64,000 nt of DNA from Brevibacillus reuszeri. GTDB taxonomy: Bacteria > Bacillota > Bacilli > Brevibacillales > Brevibacillaceae. A program made the position numbers and the translations under genes. Location of the stretch: the NCBI RefSeq assembly GCF_002897295.1, contig NZ_BEXF01000027.1, forward strand, positions 1 to 64,000. Reading direction: 5' to 3'. Positions 38,079 through 47,171 of the stretch are shown piece by piece. The notes beneath the pieces are model-generated. The model was not told where the DNA came from. It was given only the letters and a program-made list of their open reading frames with translations, and ran no database searches. The stretch's first letter is position 1. The number at the start of each line of letters is the position of its first letter.

Positions 38079-39506
38079 TTACAGATACGGCAGCATAATG
38101 TGAAAGGTTGTTCCGTATCCCTTTGACGAGACACGAATCTGTCCACCGATGTCGTGGATAATTTTTTGACAGACAGACAATCCAAGCCCTGTCCCTTCTT
38201 CTTTTGTCGTAAAAAATGGATCGAAAATCTTGTCGATGATGTACAGCGGAATACCAGGTCCCGTATCGTGAATATCGATGCTCACCCGATCGCCATCCTG
38301 ATCGATATGGTGAGAAATCTGGAGTGTCCCCTGTTCTCCCATCGCCTCAATCCCATTTTTACAGATGTTGATAAATACTTGCTTTAACAGCTCTGTGTCT
38401 CCAACCACCATCGGCATCTTCCCTTGCGAGGTAAAGCGAACATCAATCCCGTACAGAAGTGCCTGTGATTCGACAATGGGCAGAATTTCGACAAAGACGG
38501 TGTTGAGATCCACCATGCAGTATTGAATATCACGAGGCTTGCTCAAGAGTAAAAATTCGCTGACGAGCGAATTGATCCGGTTAATCTCGGTCAGCATGAT
38601 TTCGGTATATGTTTTTTCCCGATCCATGCCACTGTCACTGAATGACTTTAAGAACATTTGCAAAAATCCTTTGATAGATGTGAGCGGATTCCGGATTTCG
38701 TGGGCAGTGCCTGCAGCAATTTGTCCAATCATAGCTAGGCGTTCATTCCGCTCGATCTTTTGCTCAAAGGATCGCAAATTGGTGATATCCTTAAAAAGGA
38801 CAAACGCGCCGACGGTTTTGCCAGATTCGTCCTGCAATGTACTCGCATCCACAATCAGTTCATAGCGCTGGTTGTCGTTTGTCCATGAAGTAGCGATATT
38901 TTGTAGCTTTACGCCTTCCAATAGCTCTTTTTTGATCAGACGATGTTGTTCGGGTATGCCTGAAAAGACTTGGTCCACATGCTTGTTTATCACATTCAGC
39001 CTATCCATGCCAAGCAGTTTGCATGCTGTCTGACTGGCTTCGATGATGTGGGCATGCTCATCTAAGATGAACAAGCCCAGACTTGTATCATGAGTAAGCT
39101 TTCCCAGCAGACGCTCAGACAGCGATTGATCGGTTTCCTTCACCAATTGACATAAATGAATGAGATACAGCTCCTGTTCTTCTTGCCTAAGTATCATCAC
39201 AGGAGTTTTTCTGCTTCTTCCTTGTTTATCACGCCATTCAATCTCGACGTTTGAACCTGATTCTGCCTCTCTGTGCAGAAGTTCCTCATACAGTTGTTCC
39301 GCTGAGCCTTGATAAGGAAGGATCGTCTGAAACGGTTGTTTCACAAGTTGATCACGTGAATATCCGGTTACACGAAGCAGTTGTTCGTTGACTTCCACGA
39401 TACTACCCGCTTGATTCACCAATAAAACGGCAGTAGGCAGTTGATGCATGAACCGCTGCAATCGTCCGGACGAGCCTACGAGATGTAACGAAAAAGATGC
39501 ACTCAC
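38079..39506 (-). CDS. PAS-domain sensor histidine kinase (sporulation-kinase-like)
   Basis: Soluble orphan kinase, 475 aa, with no membrane segment. Two PAS domains (~15-115 and ~140-260), HisKA with H-box AHEIRNPLTSIKGFLQ near residue 287, and HATPase_c with N (NICKNGIEAMGE), G1 (DTGPGIP) and G2 (GTGLGLS) boxes. No response regulator is adjacent, which is typical of KinA/KinE-type kinases feeding Spo0F; that role is inferred. GTG 39504-39506 is preferred because AGGGGGG is 7 nt upstream. It separates scr from dnaX, unlike B. subtilis. Confidence 0.88.
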   Translation of the reverse strand: MSASFSLHLVGSSGRLQRFMHQLPTAVLLVNQAGSIVEVNEQLLRVTGYSRDQLVKQPFQTILPYQGSAEQLYEELLHREAESGSNVEIEWRDKQGRSRKTPVMILRQEEQELYLIHLCQLVKETDQSLSERLLGKLTHDTSLGLFILDEHAHIIEASQTACKLLGMDRLNVINKHVDQVFSGIPEQHRLIKKELLEGVKLQNIATSWTNDNQRYELIVDASTLQDESGKTVGAFVLFKDITNLRSFEQKIERNERLAMIGQIAAGTAHEIRNPLTSIKGFLQMFLKSFSDSGMDREKTYTEIMLTEINRINSLVSEFLLLSKPRDIQYCMVDLNTVFVEILPIVESQALLYGIDVRFTSQGKMPMVVGDTELLKQVFINICKNGIEAMGEQGTLQISHHIDQDGDRVSIDIHDTGPGIPLYIIDKIFDPFFTTKEEGTGLGLSVCQKIIHDIGGQIRVSSKGYGTTFHIMLPYL

Positions 39507-39754
39507 AGCTTGTCCCCCCTGGCCTATGACGTACTTTAAATGTGAAACCACATAGATGTGAATACTTCTACCATAATGAAAATTTCGTGAAAAAGTGCGC
39601 AAAACCTGCCCTTACAAGACTATAAACACGTGGAAATGTTTCGCTAGTTATCGCCAAAAATCAACAAAAAATGATTTAGCTCGATTAATATTCTTCGCTT
39701 TATCAGACGTATTGGCACAGTTCAATGTTTCCAATTTTTGTTGTGCGAGCAAAT

Positions 39755-39792
39755 AAAAAATAGCATGCTCCCATTAGGAAACATGCTATTTA
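39755..39792 (-). terminator. Terminator of the SRP RNA gene
   Basis: AATAGCATG / CATGCTATT stem with TTTTTTATTTG following on the minus strand, ~15 nt after the RNA 3' end. The rest of 39507-39754 shows nothing assignable. Confidence 0.9.
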
Positions 39793-39807
39793 CACATTCG
39801 TATAGAA

Positions 39808-40077
39808 GTACCGTGCACCTATCTTCGATAATTCTCATCCAAGCGTTACTTATGGTAGCAGCTCAGAACAGGCTACCCTGCGGCACACGCGATGATCCAC
39901 TTATGGCTGCTTCCTTCCGGACCTGACCAGGTTCATGGGTTCGCGTTGCACAGGACCCGCTCCTCAACACCGCCGCCATAAGGCAGCCTCACATAAGAAA
40001 ACCTAGGATAGGAATTCAACCCTGCTATTGCGGATTGCAGGTTACAGGGCACCGCAACCTCCCCGTCTAGCACGGTA
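39808..40077 (-). ncRNA. scr: Signal recognition particle RNA, large Bacillus type (scRNA)
   Basis: ~270-nt 4.5S-like RNA that scaffolds Ffh. The minus strand shows the universal GGTCAGGTCCGGAAGGAAGC loop (helix 8), an Alu-like 5' domain (GTGCTAGACGGGGAGGTTGC, then GGTGCCCTGTAACC) and a 3' end GGTGCACGGTA that pairs with the 5' end. This is the long Gram-positive form. Ends are estimated from the promoter and terminal pairing. It marks the scr-dnaX junction. Confidence 0.95.
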
Positions 40078-40082
40078 GAATT

Positions 40083-40111
40083 AGAATACCAAAGATATGA
40101 AACGATAGCAA
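40083..40111 (-). promoter_or_regulatory. Sigma-A promoter for scr
   Basis: Minus strand TTGCTA (40106-40111), 17-nt spacer ending TGG, TATTCT (40083-40088); an extended -10 partly compensates for the imperfect hexamer. Confidence 0.7.
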
Positions 40112-40178
40112 GGCGAAAACGCATCCAATGGAGGGAAAAGCATCCTGCACCCCACGGTTACAGTCTTCAGCCTCTACT

Positions 40179-41867
40179 TCAATCTCGCTGCTTTACCTGG
40201 AACGCGCCTTTGTCATACGCTTGCTGAAATACCTTGACGATTTTCGGATCAAACTGTGATTGAGATCCGCGTAAAATTTCTTCGTAGGCTTCAGTAGCAG
40301 TCATTGCCTTTCGATAAGAACGTGTAGACGTCATCGCATCAAACGTATCAGCAACAGCAAGAATACGGCCGATCAGGGGAATTTCTTCTCCCTTTAAGCG
40401 GTCTGGATAGCCTTGTCCATCCCAGCGCTCATGGTGGTGTCTGACACCGGGACTGACATGAGCCAGGCTCTCGATCTGTTCTACGATGTCGGCGCCTATC
40501 GAGGAATGCTGCTTCATACGCTCATACTCCTCTTCTGTCAGTCTCCCGTTTTTCAGGAGAACATCATCAGGGATCGCCACTTTTCCGATATCATGCATCA
40601 AGCTGGCATAGCGGAGATCATCACGCGAAAACGTTTGGCAATCCATCGGGTCCATATGATCATAAATAATGAGTGCGTAATGGGTGACCCGCTCCGTATG
40701 TCCTGCTGTGTAAGGGTCCTTCATTTCTACTGCTAGATAAAAGCTGCTTACGATTTGGTCCAATTCTTTTTGCAAATATTCTCGCTCACGGCCAATCAGA
40801 AAGTGCAGCTGTTCTGCCATTTGATTAAATTTTCGCTCCAGCAGCGTTATTTCTTCCATCCCATGAATCGGAACACGTACAGAAAAGTCACCCTTCAATA
40901 ATACATCTGTTGCCTGTACCAACGTATAAATCGGCTTGCTTACCCAACGGGAAAGTCTGTGGGCCACATATGCGGAAAACCCAACAATTAAAAAAATGGT
41001 ACAAAGCAAAATGAGGTGAAGACGATCTAAACGGTTAGTAATATCATCTCCCGGCAGCCACTCTACGTACACGTTGCCACTGGTTGGAGAAACCTGAAGG
41101 TAAGCGTATACAAGCCTACCGTTTTCACGAAAGGAAAAAACTTCTCCCTCTGGGGACGTTTTCAGTGATCTGCTCAAGTTGTCGTATTCAGACAGATCTT
41201 GAACTTGTTTTCCCAGCTTGGCTTGGTCCGAATGAATTATAATTTTTCCAGTAGGTGAGAGTACCATCAGTTCTTTATGCGTATGTAATATGTTTGATTT
41301 GAGCCAGTTAGCTAATAAATCCAATTTAATCTCCACTAACAACATTCCTACGGGTTTCCCTTCGTTGTTTCTTACTCGCTGGGAAACAAACATCGATTTT
41401 TGGCTACTTACCTGATCCAATCGGCTGTACAGCCATACTTGACTGTCTTTGAGACCGATATCCTCCTGACTCAGCCAAAATGGACGATGACTATTTCTAT
41501 CCCATCCCAGCTCCTCCCGCATCGAAAAAGTACGGAGATCGTCTCGTAGCAAGTGAATGTTCCCTACGGCCTCATGAGAATGGGCAAAATGTAAAAAGAC
41601 GCTTCTCAGCGAGCTCACGTCTGAGAGGCTATCTGCAACCTTTAAAACGGGATCAACAGCGAGAAGGCTGGTTTCCTTTTGCATGTCCCGAAAAAAGAAG
41701 GTCAGCTTTTCATCAATCAGGTTTAAATGCGTTCCTATGCTTGTTTCATATTGTCCATATACCGCCTCTTGCGCTTCTTTGTAGAAGAGAAAGCAAATAA
41801 ACAAAATCGGGAGCAGGCTAAGCAACAGGAATGTTGCGAATAATCGGTCTTTTAGTTTTAATAGCAC
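40179..41867 (-). CDS. Membrane sensor with dCache-like, HAMP and HD-GYP domains
   Basis: Predicted c-di-GMP phosphodiesterase. Membrane helix ~10-30, extracellular sensor ~35-265, second helix ~272-292, HAMP ~295-350 and HD-GYP C-terminal: HTERVTHYAL, HDIGKVAIPD near residue 424, HHHERWDGQGYPD and ILAVADTFDAMTS. GTG 41865-41867 with GGGGGAG 4 nt upstream gives 562 aa; a further 19 codons upstream are open. First gene of the accessory block beyond scr. Confidence 0.88.
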   Translation of the reverse strand: MLLKLKDRLFATFLLLSLLPILFICFLFYKEAQEAVYGQYETSIGTHLNLIDEKLTFFFRDMQKETSLLAVDPVLKVADSLSDVSSLRSVFLHFAHSHEAVGNIHLLRDDLRTFSMREELGWDRNSHRPFWLSQEDIGLKDSQVWLYSRLDQVSSQKSMFVSQRVRNNEGKPVGMLLVEIKLDLLANWLKSNILHTHKELMVLSPTGKIIIHSDQAKLGKQVQDLSEYDNLSRSLKTSPEGEVFSFRENGRLVYAYLQVSPTSGNVYVEWLPGDDITNRLDRLHLILLCTIFLIVGFSAYVAHRLSRWVSKPIYTLVQATDVLLKGDFSVRVPIHGMEEITLLERKFNQMAEQLHFLIGREREYLQKELDQIVSSFYLAVEMKDPYTAGHTERVTHYALIIYDHMDPMDCQTFSRDDLRYASLMHDIGKVAIPDDVLLKNGRLTEEEYERMKQHSSIGADIVEQIESLAHVSPGVRHHHERWDGQGYPDRLKGEEIPLIGRILAVADTFDAMTSTRSYRKAMTATEAYEEILRGSQSQFDPKIVKVFQQAYDKGAFQVKQRD

Positions 41868-42068
41868 TAGTCTCCCCCTTCCTTTTCGCGCTGCAGGGAT
41901 TAAAGAAGTAACAGATGCAATCACGTGTCACTTCCCTATTTCCGCGCTAAAAGAAAAGGTAAACCTCTGTTTTTATCAGCCATGTTTTTTTTGGATACAT
42001 AGACAAACATAAGAACGCGTATTATCCTAGCTAAGACAAAAAATGCTGTATGTAAGGAGATACATGAT

Positions 42069-42959
42069 ATGAGATACATACTACTGGTCTTTTTAGGGGC
42101 ATGCAGCTACGGAATTTTATCGACCATCGTAAAACTCGCCTATGCGCAAGGGTACTCTCCAGCAGAAGTGATTGGCGGTCAGATGTTTTTCGGTTTTTTG
42201 CTTACCTGGCTTCCCGCTCTCTTCTTTTTGCGGACCAAGCCAAATGGACGGCAACTGCTTCTGCTTGTGGCAGTAGGTTTGGCCGTCGGCTCTACGGGCG
42301 TTTTCTATTACAATGCGTTGCAGTATATACCCGCTTCCATCGCCATTGTCCTGTTATTCCAATTTACATGGATGGGTGTCCTGGCAGAAGCGGTGATTTC
42401 CCGCCAGCTTCCCAACAAACAAACGCTGCTCTCCCTCGGACTGCTGCTAGTCGGCACCATCTTGGCAGGTGGCTTGCTGGAAACGGGAGGTCTGGCACAG
42501 TTTACCTTCATCGGTGTCATTTTCGGATTACTGGCTGCTGTTGCTTACACATTATTTATCCTCTTCAGTGGAAAAGCGGCGGTCACCGTAAACCCATGGA
42601 TTCGCAGCTCAGGCATGGCGACTGGGTCATTCTTACTCGTTGCATGCATTTATCCACCCGTGTTTATTTGGAACGGTGTTTTGTTGGATGGACTTTTCCC
42701 CTACGTGTTCTTGCTTGCCTTTTTTGGCATTCTCATTCCGACCGTTTGCTTCAATTTTGGTGTCCCTCACACAGGTCCAGGAATGGCTGCCATTTTAGGT
42801 GCTGCCGAGCTGCCTATGGCCGTTTTTTCTTCGTTCATCATTCTGCATGAATCCGTTTCTCTGTTGCAAGTCACTGGCGTCATCATTATTTTGATCGGAA
42901 TTATCTTGCCCGAGCTCATGCGCAAGCGAGGAAAACGACAAAAACCGTCGCTTTCCTGA
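42069..42959 (+). CDS. EamA/DMT-superfamily transporter
   Basis: 296 residues with about ten hydrophobic helices and two EamA repeats (~2-140 and ~150-288). The N-terminus (LLVFLGACSYGILSTIVKLA) fits the family. Substrate unknown; many relatives export metabolites or amino acids. It converges on another EamA gene, with stops 14 nt apart. Confidence 0.88.
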   Translation: MRYILLVFLGACSYGILSTIVKLAYAQGYSPAEVIGGQMFFGFLLTWLPALFFLRTKPNGRQLLLLVAVGLAVGSTGVFYYNALQYIPASIAIVLLFQFTWMGVLAEAVISRQLPNKQTLLSLGLLLVGTILAGGLLETGGLAQFTFIGVIFGLLAAVAYTLFILFSGKAAVTVNPWIRSSGMATGSFLLVACIYPPVFIWNGVLLDGLFPYVFLLAFFGILIPTVCFNFGVPHTGPGMAAILGAAELPMAVFSSFIILHESVSLLQVTGVIIILIGIILPELMRKRGKRQKPSLS

Positions 42960-42972
42960 CTTGCTTACACAC

Positions 42973-43851
42973 TCACGTTTCCTGGCTACTGAGCTCGGTT
43001 ACGTATATACCTGCCAGCATCAGAAATACGCCAGTCAACACTACAGCGGTTACTGGCTCCCCCCAGAGCAGCCACGAAAAGAAAAACGCAAAAACAGCCT
43101 CAAGGGAGAGCAGTATGCTGACGTGGACGGGCGGGGTGAATTGCTGGGCCTTAATTTGGACCACATACGCGAGCAAGGTTCCCACCAAGCAGTCAAATAA
43201 ATAGGCAAACCATCCATAGGAGCTGAGCGGCCCTGGAATCGGCTCAGTAAAAATCGCAATGCCCGAGTCGATCAATCCGACCACCAGCAGCTGGATCATC
43301 ACGAAGCCCAGCGTGTCTATATTGGCATTCTTTTCATAGACACGATCGACCATCAAAATGTGCATGGCAAAAAAGATTGCACAGAGAAATACCAGCATGT
43401 CTCCCAAGGAGAGCCCTGTCCACTCCCCATCTCCAGACAGGCAAACGAGTCCGATGAAAGCCAAGATGCTTCCAATGATCGCTCCCTTGCCCACGGCTTT
43501 TCGCCGCCACAAGAAGTACAGGAAGGGGACTAGAACTACATTCGTTCCGGTAATGACACCAGCCTTGCCCGGGGTCGTTCGATCAATGCCCAAGAGCTGT
43601 AAAGTAAACGCAGCACAGAGTACCACACCGCATAGCGCTCCTTGCACCCATACATCACGACCAAAACTTCTCACCCTTTTCCAAAGAAACGGAAGAAGGA
43701 TCAATGCCGCCAGGAGGAATCGCGTTCCCAGAAAATAAAAAGGCGTAATCTCCAGCAGCAAATCCTTGCTCAAAATAAAGGTATATCCCCAGGCCACTGC
43801 AATGATAAACAGTGACAAATCTGCCCAGAGTAATTGTTTTTTCGTTGCCAC
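42973..43851 (-). CDS. EamA/DMT-superfamily transporter
   Basis: 292-residue ten-helix protein with two EamA repeats (VAWGYTFILSK and later LDCLVGTLLAYVVQ). GTG 43849-43851 is preferred because GAGGAGA is 8 nt upstream; an ATG nine codons earlier is alternative. It is only distantly similar to the convergent neighbour, so this is not a recent tandem duplication. Confidence 0.87.
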   Translation of the reverse strand: MATKKQLLWADLSLFIIAVAWGYTFILSKDLLLEITPFYFLGTRFLLAALILLPFLWKRVRSFGRDVWVQGALCGVVLCAAFTLQLLGIDRTTPGKAGVITGTNVVLVPFLYFLWRRKAVGKGAIIGSILAFIGLVCLSGDGEWTGLSLGDMLVFLCAIFFAMHILMVDRVYEKNANIDTLGFVMIQLLVVGLIDSGIAIFTEPIPGPLSSYGWFAYLFDCLVGTLLAYVVQIKAQQFTPPVHVSILLSLEAVFAFFFSWLLWGEPVTAVVLTGVFLMLAGIYVTELSSQET

Positions 43852-43957
43852 TCTCTCTTTCTCTCCTCTCACTCCCATCTATTATAAGGCTATCTACGAA
43901 AAGACAAAAAAAATCTTCCGCCGTAGCAGAAGATTCTCTTTGGTATCGATGCCTACT

Positions 43958-44614
43958 TTATTCACTTCGTTCATTTTCATTCACCAGAGTCTTTGTTGAT
44001 AAAACAGAGACTCTTTTTCTTTTCCAGACCTTATATCCATATATACTTGCACCCGCCACGAGCACCAAAACCGCAATTCCTACTACCAAGCCTTGGTTGA
44101 ACATGCTTAGGAATGCATTCAGATTCGCTACATTGTTTCCCATGAAGTGTCCGGCAAAAAACAGGATCAAGGTCCATACAAGCCCTGTCGTATAGGAAAA
44201 AGCCGCATAACGGCGAAACGTCATTTTTCCGATTCCCACGAGATAAGGGACAACATGTCGGACTACCGGCAAAAAATAACTGATGCACAGCGCATAGCTC
44301 CCGTATTTCTCCAAAAGAGACTGCGCCTGCTGCACGTATTTGCCCATTCCCTTTTTTCGCCCGATCCAGTTCAGAGCAGGCGCTCCCAGCATTCTTCCCA
44401 GGACGTACCCTAGTGACAAGCCGGAGACTACCCCCAAATACGTAGCGATGAAAGCAGGGAGAATCTCTAAAATATTCATTGAGGTCAAAACGCCTGCTGA
44501 CAGGACGATAACCTCATCTGGAATCGGCATTCCAACAATACCAAGCCACAAAGTAAAAAAGAGAGCAAAATACCCAAACTGGCCCACTGACTCGGTCAGC
44601 ATTTCCACCATCAT
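43958..44614 (-). CDS. DedA/VTT-domain membrane protein
   Basis: 218 residues. Family blocks: GMPIPDEVIVLSAG near residue 28, and RHVVPYLVGIGKMTFRRYAAF near 112 with the essential Arg of DedA proteins. Relatives act as undecaprenyl-phosphate or phospholipid flippases and affect membrane potential. Co-directional with the methyltransferase 15 nt upstream; the pair may act on lipids, an inference from the second gene's fold. Confidence 0.9.
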   Translation of the reverse strand: MMVEMLTESVGQFGYFALFFTLWLGIVGMPIPDEVIVLSAGVLTSMNILEILPAFIATYLGVVSGLSLGYVLGRMLGAPALNWIGRKKGMGKYVQQAQSLLEKYGSYALCISYFLPVVRHVVPYLVGIGKMTFRRYAAFSYTTGLVWTLILFFAGHFMGNNVANLNAFLSMFNQGLVVGIAVLVLVAGASIYGYKVWKRKRVSVLSTKTLVNENERSE

Positions 44615-44628
44615 TATTGACTATCCTC

Positions 44629-45216
44629 CTACCGCTGTGCCTTGTGACAAACGTAAACAAAAGCAGGCGGTACATTAAATGGAACCATTTTTACTGATAC
44701 GCTATCGAACTCGGATAAAAGCTGCTTTTTCATTTGCAAGGAGTATTGAAATGCGACAAATACGCCTCCAGGCTTCAGGGTAGTGATGACCTGCTCCATG
44801 ATCTGATCGCGCAGCGCTTGCGGAAAATTAGCAAACGGCAGTCCAGATATAATACAGTCTGCCTTTCCCAAGCCAGCCTCAGACAGAACTCGCCCCAAGT
44901 CTACGGCATCCTCGTGAAAGAGGACATTCGGAAAAAGAGGCTCCAGCCTGTTTCTCATCGTGGTTTCCTTCTCAAAAGAAACCAGCGTCGCATCAGGGCG
45001 TTTCATCTCCTGAATCCATTTGGTGAATATTCCTGTTCCTGCACCCAATTCTACAATCGTATTTGCTTTTTCCCAGTCAATCGGCTTCATCATTTGTTTA
45101 GCTAAGGCACGGGAGCTAGGCGTAATACTCCCGACTTGCCCTGGCGCCTGCAAGAAATTATAGAAAAATGTCAGCCGCTCTTTGATTCCTAGCGGTTGAT
45201 GACAATCTATCATCAT
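44629..45216 (-). CDS. SAM-dependent methyltransferase, phospholipid N-methyltransferase-like
   Basis: 195 residues. The opening F-YNFLQAPGQVGSITPSSR is characteristic of PmtA-type and related membrane methyltransferases. The SAM loop is VELGAGTGIFTK, and GLPFANFP replaces the NPPY-like motif. Phosphatidylethanolamine is a possible but unproven substrate. Probably co-transcribed with the DedA gene. Its ~280-nt upstream region (45217-45497) shows no gene. Confidence 0.78.
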   Translation of the reverse strand: MMIDCHQPLGIKERLTFFYNFLQAPGQVGSITPSSRALAKQMMKPIDWEKANTIVELGAGTGIFTKWIQEMKRPDATLVSFEKETTMRNRLEPLFPNVLFHEDAVDLGRVLSEAGLGKADCIISGLPFANFPQALRDQIMEQVITTLKPGGVFVAFQYSLQMKKQLLSEFDSVSVKMVPFNVPPAFVYVCHKAQR

Positions 45217-45497
45217 CTATTAGTCGCTCCCTTCACTTACGTCTTGTTTTGTATTGTAACGGATATCTATATAGTATTACGTATCAAAAGGCGAAAGATT
45301 TTCTTAATTATTGATAAGAATTTAAAAACCAGGTTTTCTAGTAAGTTTTCTAATCATAACAGTAATGGATTCCATTTCAAAATTCCTCCGTCTCAAGGCT
45401 GATCCAAAATCACGCTTTTGATGGTTTTGGTTCACTCCATAAGTGCGTTACAATAAGATCAATCATTGAACCGTTCATATAACGAGGAGGACTTATT

Positions 45498-45806
45498 ATG
45501 GATTATCGAGGAGTAAAAGCGATTACTCATGCCAGCGCATTTTTCGCACCTTTTCTAGTGCCTCTCATTGTTTGGCTTTTAATGGCTGACCGTGAAGCAA
45601 AAAATATGGCACTGCAAGCTCTGTTGTTCCATCTGTTTATGGGGATTTTAGTCAGTATCTCCTGGGCACTTTCCTTCATAATAATTGGGATCCCATTCTT
45701 GATCGTTTTCGGGCTGATGGCGATCTACTATCCAATCAAGGGTATTTTATACTCGTTGCAAGGGCGCCCGTTCCATTATCCGATTATCGGTTCGTTGGTG
45801 AGATAA
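45498..45806 (+). CDS. DUF4870 family small membrane protein
   Basis: 102 residues with three hydrophobic segments (~10-30, ~40-65, ~68-85); AFFAPFLVPLIVWLL and NMALQALLFHL resemble the family pattern. GAGGAGG precedes the ATG by 8 nt. Function unknown. Tail-to-tail with the oxidoreductase gene across a shared terminator. Confidence 0.83.
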   Translation: MDYRGVKAITHASAFFAPFLVPLIVWLLMADREAKNMALQALLFHLFMGILVSISWALSFIIIGIPFLIVFGLMAIYYPIKGILYSLQGRPFHYPIIGSLVR

Positions 45807-45836
45807 GAACTTCCTGCTCAAATTGAAAAAAACAGG

Positions 45837-45875
45837 AAAAAAGACCAGTTCGCAAATAGCGATACTGGTCTTTTT
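45837..45875. terminator. Bidirectional terminator
   Basis: AAAAGACCAGT / ACTGGTCTTTT with a ~15-nt loop and A/T tracts on both sides, between convergent genes ending at 45806 and 45889. Confidence 0.88.
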
Positions 45876-45888
45876 GTTAATCAGCTTT

Positions 45889-46524
45889 TTATTTGGAGCC
45901 TACTGTGAAACGCTCGTTGCGATGCTTTGGATTTTCGATCTCATCCAGAACCGCAATCGCATAGTCAGCATAGCTGATGTAGCTTTGACCGCTTGCGTTC
46001 ACCAGCAAGTGATCTTTACCCAATTGGTATGCGCCTGTTCTTTCACCAGCTGGGTCAAAGAAAGCAGATGGGCTAATAAAAGTCCACTGAATGCCGTTTG
46101 TTTCTTGGAGGATGCGCAGGTTCTCACCCTGGTTTTGCGCTGTTGCCAGATACTCTTTAGGAAAATCAGGAGTTTCGTGCACGCGTGTCGTTTTCGCTTC
46201 GTCTACAAATAGGCTGCCAGCGCCACCTACAACAAGCAATCTGGTAGTAGGAGCACCTTTCATTGCTTCGATCAAAGCATTACCTGCCTCGACATGAAGA
46301 TGTTCTTTTCCTGCTGGCGCGCCGAATGCGTTAACCACAGCATCAAATCCGCTGAGATCAGCCGCTGTCAATGTAAACACATCTTTTTCCAATACAGCTA
46401 CGTTTGGTTCACTGATTTTGGATGCATCGCGTACAATCGCGGTAACCTGATGACCACGATCCAACGCTTCCTTCATAATTAATTGTCCTGCTTTGCCGCT
46501 AGCTCCTACAATTCCGATTTTCAT
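45889..46524 (-). CDS. NAD(P)-binding SDR-like oxidoreductase (NmrA/YhfK group)
   Basis: Atypical short-chain dehydrogenase, 211 aa. MKIGIVGASGKAGQLIMKEA holds the GxxGxxG dinucleotide loop, TAIVRD a second cofactor contact, and VVGGAGSLFVD the central strand. No classic YxxxK is evident, as usual in this group. ATG 46522-46524 follows GGAGGG by 7 nt. Two similar palindromes upstream suggest control by a quinone- or redox-sensing repressor, though none is adjacent. Confidence 0.86.
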   Translation of the reverse strand: MKIGIVGASGKAGQLIMKEALDRGHQVTAIVRDASKISEPNVAVLEKDVFTLTAADLSGFDAVVNAFGAPAGKEHLHVEAGNALIEAMKGAPTTRLLVVGGAGSLFVDEAKTTRVHETPDFPKEYLATAQNQGENLRILQETNGIQWTFISPSAFFDPAGERTGAYQLGKDHLLVNASGQSYISYADYAIAVLDEIENPKHRNERFTVGSK

Positions 46525-46597
46525 TTGTTTTCCCTCCGTCATATATGATTTGTTCATTTCTGCTTGATTATGAATATTTTTCTTGCAACAAGCGCGT

Positions 46598-46676
46598 TGT
46601 AACAATAACAGTTACATCTCACTCAAAAATATTAGGTGATACACTCGATCGTCCTGTTGTAATCATTTTAGTTACA
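46598..46676. promoter_or_regulatory. Two palindromic operator-like sites before the oxidoreductase gene
   Basis: Site 1 is TGTAAC-N7-GTTACA at 46598-46616. Site 2 is TGTAAT-N7-GTTACA at 46658-46676, inside a longer TGTTGTAA/TTACAACA palindrome. Same spacer length, 60 bp apart. The pattern suits a dimeric winged-helix repressor such as an HxlR-family protein; identity inferred. Confidence 0.6.
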
Positions 46677-46757
46677 ACAAATCAAAAAGTCAAGCAATAA
46701 AAAAACAGCGGCTACTCTGGATGCCATAACACCCGGAAGTAGCCGACACTCAATCGA

Positions 46758-47108
46758 TTATTTCTTTTTTGTTGGCCCAGACCAGGCTGTGATCCCACCT
46801 TGCAGGTGCGCCATTTTCTGTACGCCATGCTTTTTTAGTATTTTTGCAGCCTGCTTGCTGCGCATCCCGCTGCGGCAATAGAGCAAGATATCGTTTTTTG
46901 TGGAGATTTCCTTTACCCGACTGTTTAACTGGGACAAAGGAATGTTAATCGCAGTAGGAATGTGACCTGTCTTGAATTCATGCGGCTCGCGCACATCGAT
47001 GAGCAGCACCTTGCTTTTTTGATTCACGCGTTCCTTGAATTGATCTGCTCGTATTGTCTCCAAGCCTTTTACAGGAAGGAAACGGGAAACTAGATACCAC
47101 GTAATCAA
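46758..47108 (-). CDS. Rhodanese-domain sulfurtransferase, N-terminus disrupted
   Basis: Rhodanese fold with IDVREPHEFKTGHIPTAINI and the active loop CRSGMRS (Cys at loop start). Predicted to move persulfide sulfur. The coding frame continues upstream as a hydrophobic stretch back to an ATG at 47145-47147 with GGGTG before it, but codon 2 is TAG. The annotated frame therefore begins at TTG 47106-47108 and lacks most of a likely membrane anchor. Part of the CstR-type sulfur cluster. Confidence 0.82.
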   Translation of the reverse strand: MITWYLVSRFLPVKGLETIRADQFKERVNQKSKVLLIDVREPHEFKTGHIPTAINIPLSQLNSRVKEISTKNDILLYCRSGMRSKQAAKILKKHGVQKMAHLQGGITAWSGPTKKK

Positions 47109-47171
47109 CGCATAAGCAATGATGATAAGAATCGTAGAGTACTACATGTGAACACCCTTTCCAATCTAAAA

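Noticed and set aside
42069-43851. Tandem duplication of EamA genes
   Set aside because: The two proteins are convergent and clearly divergent in sequence.
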